Source of the DNA: RGIG6353 sp045590615
GTDB lineage: Bacteria > Bacillota > Clostridia > Oscillospirales > SIG627
Assembly (NCBI GenBank): GCA_045590615.1
Contig: JAZNRH010000099.1
Coordinates: forward strand, 1 to 64,000
Direction of reading: 5' to 3'
Length of the DNA: 64,000 bases
Shown: one piece after another, positions 33,764 to 40,963 of the stretch
How positions within the stretch are numbered: the stretch's first letter is position 1
How the letters are laid out: every line of letters starts with the position of its first letter
The notes under the pieces: generated by a model
The model's database searches: none
The model's input: only the letters and a program-made list of their open reading frames with translations
What the model was told of the DNA's origin: nothing
Position numbers and translations under genes: made by a program

Positions 33764-35986
33764 TTATGGTTTTCTTATTCTGTTAAGACGTCTGTTAAGT
33801 GTAAGAAGCTCGTCCTTGGTGAAGGCGACGTCAAGCATTGCCACCATCGAGGTTAATCTGAGCAAAGTGAACGAGCCAAGCATCTTGAACATATCTGCGC
33901 CCATACCCTCGGTTTTTACAGGAAGTGCTTCGTTGATTTTTGAAAAGAACTCTGCCATAACCCTTGCGCCATCGTGACTTGCCAAAATGACCTCAACCTT
34001 ATCGTTAAGACTCAGACACCCCTCGGGCTCGGTAATATCAAACCAATTGAGCACAGCGCCCTTTTCTTTTAGAATATAATCCTCGTTTACGCTGTCAACC
34101 TTACGGATTTCTGCACAGTCGCGACAGCTTCCGGCAACAGCCTCAAGCTTTGTTACCCCGACGTTTTCAACCTCGAATTTGAAAAATCTATCCGAAGCCT
34201 TCTTCTTGCCAAGGCTCTTTCCGTTAGCAAAAAGCTCAACGGTATCAAGATTGGAATATACGGTTACAACCGTCGTGTCCTCTACCCTGTCAACGTAGCG
34301 CTTGCCTGCAATATGAACGAAGGGCACAGAAGATAAATGCGCCTTATAGGCATAGAACGAGTCTTTTTTGTACTTTCTGTCAAAGGTAACGAGTCCCTTG
34401 TGGTTTTGTCCGTTCTCTCCACCCTCGGCTCTTGCGTCAGCGCCAAAATCAAACATATTCCAGACGTAAGTCGCCCAGATATATTTTCTTGAAAAGAGCT
34501 GTTTTATAAGCTCCTCGTGGTAATACGCCTGATATTCCTCGGTATAATCGCCCTGAGTCGGCTTTGAGCTATGCCAATTCAAGCCCTCTGCCCCATATTC
34601 CGATATAGCAATCGGACGAAGAGGATACTCCTTGTGAAAATTATCAAACCATTCACCGTTCATCGAAGTGTTACCACCGTACCAGCCAAAATAATGATTG
34701 TAGGCAATAAGGTCGGGGATTCCAAGGTATGCATCCTTGATTGAACACATTGTCAGAACAGCCATGGTAGTATATCTCGTGCTGTCAAGCTTATGGGCAA
34801 GGTCGTTGAGTACTCTGTGATTTTCAAGTAGCTCTTCCTTATCGTAGCCACCCATAGTAATTTCGTTTGAAAGACCCCAAAAGCAAATTGAGGGGTGATT
34901 GTAATTCTGAATAATCAGCTCCTTGAGCTGTGAGACGGTGTTATCAAAGCCGGCAGACAAATGATTTGAAATATAAGGGATTTCTGCCCATACAACCATT
35001 CCGTATTCATCGCAAAGGTCATAGAAAAACTGGTCGTGCTGATAATGGGCAAGTCTTATAGTATTCGCTCCAAGCTCGCTGATCAGCTCCATATCCTCAC
35101 GGTGCTCTTTTTGAGTAATGGCATTACCCATTCCCCATCTGTCCTGATGCCTCGAAACGCCTCTTAAAGCGTATTCGCTTCCGTTGAGTAAAAAACCCCT
35201 TTTGGCGCTGACCTCGAAGGTACGGCAGCCAAATCTTGTCTCAACTGCATCGTAGCTATCGGTACTGTCGAAAAGCGTAGCTCTGGCAGTGTAGAGATAA
35301 GGGTCATATACACCGTTCCAAAGGTGAGCCTTTTCAATGGGAAGGGTTGCCTTTTTCAATGCCGAATCGTTTGTCTGACTTGCAACGAGCTCGCCACTTG
35401 CATCATATATTTCAAAAAGAATGTTTTTGTCCTTGACGTCTTCAAGATAGACCTCGATTTCAACCTCTGCCATATCACCGAGCATTTTCGGGGTGACTGC
35501 AATTCCCTGAGAGCCGTGATAATCAAGGTCGAAATGGCATTTTGGCACAGAGATAATTCTCACGTCACGATATATTCCACCGTAAAAGGTGAAGTCTGCC
35601 ATCTGTGGATAAACCGAATCGTTTGGCGAATTGTCAACCGATACGGCAACCGTATTATCCTCTTTGAGAAAGGGAGTCATATTGACTCTGAAGGTGGAAT
35701 ATCCACCCTCGTGGCATTTGAGCATTTCTCCGTTTATATATATCTTTGCAGTCGAATTTGCTCCGAGGATTTCCAGCCAAAGCTCCTCGCCCTCATAATC
35801 AGTTTTTGAAAAGCTCTTGAAATAAAAGCACTCGCCTCTGTAATAATCATTTCCACCGTCCTGACCGTCAACTGCGTTCCAGGTATGTGGAAGGTTGAGC
35901 TTTTCTCCTTTTGGAAGGTCGGTAAGGCTTTCGGGCTTTTCTTTAGTAAAAATCCAATTGTCGTTAAAGTTAAAAATTCTTCTCAT
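33764..35986 (-). CDS. Glycoside hydrolase family 2 protein (beta-galactosidase or beta-glucuronidase)
   Basis: This 740-residue enzyme has a jelly-roll sugar-binding domain, an Ig-like domain and a TIM barrel. The acid/base is Glu375 in WGLSNEI, and the nucleophile is Glu463 in ISEYGAEGLNW. N-H-K at 528-530 resembles the NxK signature that binds the glucuronate carboxylate, but similar N-x-K-G sequences occur in clostridial beta-galactosidases, so the motif alone does not decide. About 105 residues at the C-terminus form an additional helical extension. There is no signal peptide; substrates must be imported, presumably by the divergent GPH symporter. The neighbour uxuA favours glucuronides. 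AGGAG precedes the ATG. Confidence 0.88.
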   Translation of the reverse strand: MRRIFNFNDNWIFTKEKPESLTDLPKGEKLNLPHTWNAVDGQDGGNDYYRGECFYFKSFSKTDYEGEELWLEILGANSTAKIYINGEMLKCHEGGYSTFRVNMTPFLKEDNTVAVSVDNSPNDSVYPQMADFTFYGGIYRDVRIISVPKCHFDLDYHGSQGIAVTPKMLGDMAEVEIEVYLEDVKDKNILFEIYDASGELVASQTNDSALKKATLPIEKAHLWNGVYDPYLYTARATLFDSTDSYDAVETRFGCRTFEVSAKRGFLLNGSEYALRGVSRHQDRWGMGNAITQKEHREDMELISELGANTIRLAHYQHDQFFYDLCDEYGMVVWAEIPYISNHLSAGFDNTVSQLKELIIQNYNHPSICFWGLSNEITMGGYDKEELLENHRVLNDLAHKLDSTRYTTMAVLTMCSIKDAYLGIPDLIAYNHYFGWYGGNTSMNGEWFDNFHKEYPLRPIAISEYGAEGLNWHSSKPTQGDYTEEYQAYYHEELIKQLFSRKYIWATYVWNMFDFGADARAEGGENGQNHKGLVTFDRKYKKDSFYAYKAHLSSVPFVHIAGKRYVDRVEDTTVVTVYSNLDTVELFANGKSLGKKKASDRFFKFEVENVGVTKLEAVAGSCRDCAEIRKVDSVNEDYILKEKGAVLNWFDITEPEGCLSLNDKVEVILASHDGARVMAEFFSKINEALPVKTEGMGADMFKMLGSFTLLRLTSMVAMLDVAFTKDELLTLNRRLNRIRKP

Positions 35987-36001
35987 TTTTCTCCTTTACG
36001 C

Positions 36002-36015
36002 AACGGAAAACCGTT
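36002..36015 (-). promoter_or_regulatory. Perfect 14-bp palindrome at the GH2 transcription start, likely operator
   Basis: AACGGTTTTCCGTT has five-base arms around four bases and lies immediately after the -10 box of the GH2 promoter, about where transcription begins. Its form fits an operator for a LacI-like or similar repressor. No repressor gene is next to it, so binding is inference. Confidence 0.5.
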
Positions 36016-36018
36016 ACA

Positions 36019-36047
36019 ATTATACTTTATTTTTTTCTGCAAGTCAA
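36019..36047 (-). promoter_or_regulatory. Promoter of the GH2 gene
   Basis: TTGACT (36042-36047) and TATAAT (36019-36024) lie 17 bases apart on the minus strand, a strong housekeeping promoter. Confidence 0.8.
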
Positions 36048-36063
36048 GTGTAGTTTGTCCTGA

Positions 36064-36090
36064 AATACAAAATTTAACCTGATTTGTATT
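36064..36090. promoter_or_regulatory. Inverted repeat between divergent GH2 and symporter genes
   Basis: AATACAAA and TTTGTATT are eight-base arms 11 bases apart. The position between the divergent promoters suits a second regulator site. I found no convincing -35 box for the symporter; TATAAA at 36112-36117 may be its -10. Confidence 0.4.
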
Positions 36091-36146
36091 TTTTATTGAA
36101 TTCGGGGAATTTATAAAGGTGAAAAACAAAAAGAAAGGACAATGTT

Positions 36147-37526
36147 ATGAACAACACAAAGCCATTTGGCATAAAAGATAAAATCGGCTACTTACTCGGT
36201 GATTTTGGAAACGATTTTACCTTCCTCATCTCCTCTTCATTCCTGCTGAAATTCTATACCGACGTTATGGGAATTGACGGATATATAGTAGGTATAGTTA
36301 TGATGGTAGCTCGATTTGTCGATGCCTTTACCGACGTTATTATGGGTAGAATTTGCGACAAAAGCCGTATTACCCCCGTCGGAAAATTCAAGCCCTGGCT
36401 CAGACGTATGTGCGCCCCCGTCGCAATTTCTTCCTTCCTTATATATCAAAGCGCCTTTGCCTCCTATTCCACAACCTTCAAGGTTGTCTGGCTCTTCGTA
36501 ACCTATATTCTTTGGGGCTCGATTTTCTACACATCTATTAATATTCCCTACGGCTCAATGGCTTCTGCCATATCAGCCGAGCCCTCCGACCGTCAATCGC
36601 TTTCCACCTTCAGAACAATGGGTGGTGCATTGGCAGGCTTGATTGTAGGTGCAGGTATTCCTCTTTTCGCGTATAACACCGTCGACGGAAAAAGCATTCT
36701 TGACGGTACGAAATTCACTTTGATTGCAGGTATTTTCTCTATTCTCGCCGTACTTTCTTATATTGGCTGCTACTACCTTACAACAGAGCGTGTCAAGGTA
36801 GATAACTCATCTGCAGAGTCAAATGAGCCCTTCTTTGCGATATTCAAAAAAGCCTTTACCAACAAGGCGCTCATCTCCATCATCGTTGCCTCGGTTGTAA
36901 TGCTGGTGGCACAGCTGACCATGCAGTCAATGTCCAATTATATTTACCCGAATTACTACGGAAACGCACGACTGCAAACGGTATCAACAATTATGATGAT
37001 GGTGGGTATGGTAGTGTCGGCAAGTGTAGCAAAGCCTCTGGCAAAAAGATTTGGCAAAGCCGAGGTAAGCGCAGTGGCAAATCTCTTGGCAGGTCTTATA
37101 ACACTCTCGCTCTTCTTTATCCGACCACAAAACGTTTGGGGTTATATCTTTATTACCTTCTTTGCGTGGTTGGGGCTTGGAATATTCTCAATGGTTTCCT
37201 GGGCGCTCATAACCGACGTAATAGACTACTCCGAAATAAAAAACGGCAAGCGTGAGGACGGCTCGATTTACGCTCTGTATTCTTTTGCAAGAAAGCTCGG
37301 TCAGGCAGCTGCAGCAGGACTTGCCGGCTCACTCCTTACAGCTATAGGATACAGCGAAGCTACTGCCTTCGACCCTGATATTCTTGACGGAATTTTCAAT
37401 ATTGCAACTATAGTCCCGTCGATTGGATTTATACTGCTCGCCATCGTTTTGTGGTTCTGGTATCCACTGCACAAAAAGGTGGTTGATGAAAACGTGAGAA
37501 TTCTCAAAGAAAAACACGACAAGTAA
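36147..37526 (+). CDS. GPH-family glycoside/pentoside/hexuronide:cation symporter
   Basis: This 459-residue transporter has about 12 membrane helices and begins with FGIKDKIGYLLGDFGNDF, the typical start of the MelB/UidB/GusB branch. Other marks are DVIMGRICDKSR near residue 70 in the first cytoplasmic loop, and DYSEIKNGKREDGSIY near 365. It imports glycosides together with sodium or protons. It is divergent from the family 2 glycosidase and shares its regulatory region, so it probably brings in that enzyme's substrate. GAAAGGAC upstream of the ATG supports the start. Confidence 0.92.
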   Translation: MNNTKPFGIKDKIGYLLGDFGNDFTFLISSSFLLKFYTDVMGIDGYIVGIVMMVARFVDAFTDVIMGRICDKSRITPVGKFKPWLRRMCAPVAISSFLIYQSAFASYSTTFKVVWLFVTYILWGSIFYTSINIPYGSMASAISAEPSDRQSLSTFRTMGGALAGLIVGAGIPLFAYNTVDGKSILDGTKFTLIAGIFSILAVLSYIGCYYLTTERVKVDNSSAESNEPFFAIFKKAFTNKALISIIVASVVMLVAQLTMQSMSNYIYPNYYGNARLQTVSTIMMMVGMVVSASVAKPLAKRFGKAEVSAVANLLAGLITLSLFFIRPQNVWGYIFITFFAWLGLGIFSMVSWALITDVIDYSEIKNGKREDGSIYALYSFARKLGQAAAAGLAGSLLTAIGYSEATAFDPDILDGIFNIATIVPSIGFILLAIVLWFWYPLHKKVVDENVRILKEKHDK

Positions 37527-37572
37527 ACGGATATGTAAAAAAAGCAGGTTTCGCCTTTCTCTGATTTATATG

Positions 37573-37609
37573 GAAAAAGAGGAAAATCCAACGGATTTCC
37601 CTCTTTTTC
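37573..37609. terminator. Shared terminator between the symporter and metA
   Basis: GAAAAAGAGG plus AAATCC pair with GGATTT plus CCTCTTTTTC around AAC, with one unpaired base on each side. The A and T tracts let it act on both convergent transcripts. Confidence 0.8.
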
Positions 37610-37628
37610 TATTTCTTTATATTGATTG

Positions 37629-38543
37629 TCAAATCTCGTCAATATTATATGGGGTAGTCTGATATACGAAATAATTGAGCCAATTTGAAAAGAGCAAATT
37701 TGCGTGTGCACGCCACTTAACAACAGGTGCAAGAGTATCGTCGTCGTGTGGAAAATAATTCTCGGGCACTTTAATCTCAAGGCCTGCATTTTTATCTCTG
37801 AGATATTCGTTCTTGAGAGTTTCTGCATCGTACTCCGAATGTCCCGTAACGAAAATCTGACGTCCACCCTCGGTCATACAGCAATGAAGCCCTGCCTTGT
37901 CGGACAAGGTAAGAATTTTGAGCTCGGGGTGACGGCGCACCTCTTCAACGTCTACGGTTGTATGCCTTGAATGAGGAACGTAAAACTCGTCATCGACGCC
38001 CCTGAAAAGTATGGCGTTCTTGTGTACTACCTTATGAGGAAATACACCAAAGAGCTTTTCCTTCAAGGGCTTCTTATCTATCCCGTAATGATAATAAAGT
38101 CCTGCCTGAGCGCCCCAGCATATATGGAGAGTGCTGGTTACGTGTGTTTTTGACCACTCCATAATCTCACAGAGCTCATTCCAATAATTCACTTCCTCAA
38201 AGGGCATCTGCTCAACAGGCGCACCCGTTATTATCATACCGTCATATTTCTTGTGCTTTATTTCATCGAACACCTTGTAAAAAGCTAAAAGGTGGTCGGA
38301 CGGGGTATGCGTTGACTTATGAGTCGAGGTCTGCAAAAAATCAAGCTCTACCTGAAGAGGAGTATTGCCGAGCAGTCTTGCAAACTGCGTTTCGGTCACA
38401 ATTTTTGTGGGCATAAGGTTGAGAAGTAAAATCTGCAACGGACGAATATCCTGCGTCAGAGCTCTCGTCTCGGTCATTACGAAAATGTTTTCGTCAATGA
38501 GCGTCTGAGTAGCAGGTAACGTATTAGGTATTCTGATTGGCAT
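37629..38543 (-). CDS. metA: Homoserine O-acetyltransferase (MetA family)
   Basis: This 304-residue enzyme of the MetA family acylates the hydroxyl of homoserine as the first step of methionine synthesis. The catalytic Cys142 lies in HICWGAQAGLYYHYG, the conserved Lys47 in NLMPTK, and the His/Glu pair in FVTGHSEYD. Residue 111 is Glu (TGAPVEQMPFEEV). In this family Glu at 111 gives acetyl-CoA use, whereas Gly gives succinyl-CoA, so despite the usual annotation as succinyltransferase it should make O-acetylhomoserine. That is exactly what the upstream metY enzyme uses. It starts two bases after the metY stop. Confidence 0.94.
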   Translation of the reverse strand: MPIRIPNTLPATQTLIDENIFVMTETRALTQDIRPLQILLLNLMPTKIVTETQFARLLGNTPLQVELDFLQTSTHKSTHTPSDHLLAFYKVFDEIKHKKYDGMIITGAPVEQMPFEEVNYWNELCEIMEWSKTHVTSTLHICWGAQAGLYYHYGIDKKPLKEKLFGVFPHKVVHKNAILFRGVDDEFYVPHSRHTTVDVEEVRRHPELKILTLSDKAGLHCCMTEGGRQIFVTGHSEYDAETLKNEYLRDKNAGLEIKVPENYFPHDDDTLAPVVKWRAHANLLFSNWLNYFVYQTTPYNIDEI

Positions 38544-38545
38544 TA

Positions 38546-39835
38546 TTATTCACCGACCTTTTCGAGTGCCTGAGCGATATCTGCAATAAGGTCATCTGCA
38601 TTTTCAAGTCCGACGGAAAGTCTTACGAGGTCGGGAGATACTCCTGCAGCCTCAAGCTCAGCGTCGTTCATCTGACGGTGTGTAGCCGATGCAGGATGCA
38701 GACAACAGGTCTTGGCATCTGCAACGTGAGTTTCAATAGCTGCAAGGCGAAGGTTCTTCATAAAGAGCTCTGCCGCCTTTCTGCCACCCTTTACTCCAAA
38801 GCTTACTACGCCGCAAGAGCCAAGTGGGAGATATTTCTGAGCCAGAGCGTAATCCTTGTCCGACTTGAGTCCACTGTACTTGACCCATGAAATCTTGGGG
38901 TTAGCTTCGAGAAATTCTGCAATCTTCAATGCGTTGTAGCAATGGCGCTCCATTCTTACGTGGAGACTTTCTATTCCAAGGTTCAAGATGTAAGCGTTCT
39001 GTGGCGACTGAATTGAGCCGAAGTCACGCATAAGCTGAGCCGTAGCCTTAGTGATAAACGCGCCCTCAAGTCCAAATCTCTCGGTATAGGTCACTCCGTG
39101 ATAGCTGTCGTCGGGTGTGCAAAGTCCGGGGAACTTATCGGGATACTTGGTCCAATCAAATTTACCACTGTCAACTATACAGCCACCTACTCCTGCACCG
39201 TGACCGTCAAGGTACTTGGTAGTCGAGTGAGTAACGATGTCTGCTCCGAACTCGAAGGGACGACAAAGGAATGGAGTTGCAAAGGTGTTGTCTATGATAA
39301 GTGGTACACCGTGAGAATGCGCAGCGTTTGCAAATCTTTCGATGTCAAGAACAACGAGGGCGGGATTTGCAATTGTTTCGCCAAAAACAGCCTTGGTATT
39401 AGGACGGAACGCCTTTTCAAGCTCCTCGTCGGTACAATAAGGAGAAACAAAGGTAAAATCAATTCCCATTCTCTTCATGGTAACCGAGAAAAGATTGAAG
39501 GTGCCACCGTAAATCGTAGATGCAGCGACGATGTGATCTCCACAAGAAGCGATATTGAATATCGAATAAAAGTTAGCTGCCTGACCCGATGAGGTGAGCA
39601 TTGCAGCAGTACCACCCTCAAGGTCTGCGAGCTTCTTTGCTACGTAGTCATTGGTGGGATTCTGAAGTCTGGTGTAAAAATAACCACTTGCTTCGAGGTC
39701 GAAAAGCTTTCCCATATCCTCGCTGGTATCGTACTTGAAGGTCGTGCTCTGGATAATCGGGATTTGTCTGGGCTCTCCGTTTCCGGGAACGTAGCCCGAC
39801 TGAATACATTTAGTTTCAATTTTATAATTTGACAT
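38546..39835 (-). CDS. metY: O-acetylhomoserine sulfhydrylase (aminocarboxypropyltransferase)
   Basis: This 429-residue PLP enzyme of the Cys/Met metabolism family converts O-acetylhomoserine and sulfide to homocysteine. The PLP lysine is Lys207 in THSTTKYLDGHG. YTRLQNPT (54-61), the TSSGQAA segment at about 81-87, and the long insert before the C-terminal domain are typical of MetY rather than of cystathionine synthases, which are shorter. I choose the ATG at 39833-39835 with GGAGG six bases ahead. It forms an operon with metA, and its leader contains a terminator-like hairpin. Confidence 0.95.
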   Translation of the reverse strand: MSNYKIETKCIQSGYVPGNGEPRQIPIIQSTTFKYDTSEDMGKLFDLEASGYFYTRLQNPTNDYVAKKLADLEGGTAAMLTSSGQAANFYSIFNIASCGDHIVAASTIYGGTFNLFSVTMKRMGIDFTFVSPYCTDEELEKAFRPNTKAVFGETIANPALVVLDIERFANAAHSHGVPLIIDNTFATPFLCRPFEFGADIVTHSTTKYLDGHGAGVGGCIVDSGKFDWTKYPDKFPGLCTPDDSYHGVTYTERFGLEGAFITKATAQLMRDFGSIQSPQNAYILNLGIESLHVRMERHCYNALKIAEFLEANPKISWVKYSGLKSDKDYALAQKYLPLGSCGVVSFGVKGGRKAAELFMKNLRLAAIETHVADAKTCCLHPASATHRQMNDAELEAAGVSPDLVRLSVGLENADDLIADIAQALEKVGE

Positions 39836-39851
39836 ATTTACCTCCAATTTA

Positions 39852-39880
39852 ACAAAAAAGACAGAGAGCCAATCTCTGCC
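39852..39880 (-). promoter_or_regulatory. Terminator-like hairpin in the metYA leader, possible attenuator
   Basis: On the minus strand GGCAGAGA-UUGGC-UCUCUGUC is followed at once by UUUUUU. It stands after the metY promoter and before its ribosome binding site, so it would stop transcription in the leader. AGAGC, nine bases upstream, is complementary to GCUCU in the loop and 3' arm and could compete. It could instead simply terminate the yitT transcript. Confidence 0.45.
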
Positions 39881-39901
39881 TTTTGCTCTTTATTACAATG
39901 A

Positions 39902-39930
39902 ATTTTAACACAAAATAATTGCGTTGTCAA
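39902..39930 (-). promoter_or_regulatory. Promoter of metYA
   Basis: TTGACA (39925-39930) and TAAAAT (39902-39907) have a 17-base spacer on the minus strand. The expected start lies near 39894, giving a leader of about 60 bases. The -35 box lies just past the yitT stop codon. Confidence 0.75.
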
Positions 39931-39935
39931 GATAT

Positions 39936-40781
39936 TTATCTATATACGTAAAAGCCATTTCCAACAATCTGCTGTGACTCGGAATATATTATAAACACGT
40001 TGGGGTCAAATTTTTCTATTCTGTGTTGGAATTTGGGGATTTCGGAATTTTTCAGGGCACAAATAAGCACCTGTCTGTCCTCTCCCGTATAAGCGCCCTT
40101 CGCCTTGATAAGCGTAACTCCTCTTGGCGAATTTGACACGAGCAGTCTTGAAAGGTCGTCACCCTTTGAGGTTATTACAAAGGCGAGCTTTGATATATTC
40201 ATCTTTGAAATAAGAAAATCTACTGCAAAGGTGGAAATTGCAAGGGCAATAATGCCAAACAGAGCAAGGTTTATTTCCTTGAATGCAATAAGCGAAATCA
40301 GAATTATTGTGCCGTCAACGAACAAGAGCAGTCTGCCTATTGCTATACTCGGATTGAAGTGCTGAATTATACGGGCAGCAATATCCGTACCCCCTGTAGA
40401 TGCACCCGACAAAAAGGCGATACCTATTCCACAACCGTAAAAGACAGAGCCGAACACCGTTGCAAGAAAGGGCTCGGTGGTAATGGGAGGAAGGTAGGAC
40501 AAAAGCTGTACGAAAAGCGAAAGAGAGCCTGCACCTATAAGAGTATTCAAAACGAATTTCTTTCCGAGTATAAAGAACGCTGCAAACAATAATACTATAT
40601 TAAGAAGACCGTAGGTAAGACCCGGCTGAATACCCATAGAATGAAACAAAACCGTAGCAAGACCCGACACGCCACCACTTACGATTTTTGCAGGAATATA
40701 AAAAAGAGATACCCCCACAGACGTAATAAAAGAACCCAGCACTGTTAACAGCAATGACTTTATATAATTTTTTTTAATCAT
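39936..40781 (-). CDS. YitT family membrane protein (DUF161/DUF2179)
   Basis: This 281-residue protein has about five or six membrane helices including the GGVSGLATVLFHSMG and SGASTGGTDIAARI repeats of the YitT family, followed by a cytoplasmic C-terminal DUF2179 domain of about 80 residues (RGVTLIKAKGAYTGEDRQVL). The molecular function of the family is unknown; a transport or signal-binding role is often assumed. It is transcribed from its own promoter at 40822-40850 and ends just before the metY promoter. GGTGG serves as ribosome binding site. Confidence 0.88.
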   Translation of the reverse strand: MIKKNYIKSLLLTVLGSFITSVGVSLFYIPAKIVSGGVSGLATVLFHSMGIQPGLTYGLLNIVLLFAAFFILGKKFVLNTLIGAGSLSLFVQLLSYLPPITTEPFLATVFGSVFYGCGIGIAFLSGASTGGTDIAARIIQHFNPSIAIGRLLLFVDGTIILISLIAFKEINLALFGIIALAISTFAVDFLISKMNISKLAFVITSKGDDLSRLLVSNSPRGVTLIKAKGAYTGEDRQVLICALKNSEIPKFQHRIEKFDPNVFIIYSESQQIVGNGFYVYR

Positions 40782-40821
40782 AAGACCACCATTTGCAAAT
40801 ACAATTAATGTTATCGCTTAC

Positions 40822-40850
40822 ATTGTACAACTTAATTGAGAAATATTCAA
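40822..40850 (-). promoter_or_regulatory. Promoter of the yitT-like gene
   Basis: TTGAAT (40845-40850) and TACAAT (40822-40827) are spaced by 17 bases on the minus strand. Confidence 0.7.
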
Positions 40851-40963
40851 GTGCTAAAGAAAAATTATTTCTTTTTTTGCAAAGATTTTACATACCCTCA
40901 CGGTTTCGAGCATTTTTTTACACACCGTAATATAAAATCAAAAGTGTTGAAAGGAGTGGTATT

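Noticed and set aside
39836..39935. SAM (S-box) riboswitch or T-box upstream of metY
   Set aside because: The leader from the predicted start is only about 60 bases and shows none of the conserved cores; only a small hairpin is present.
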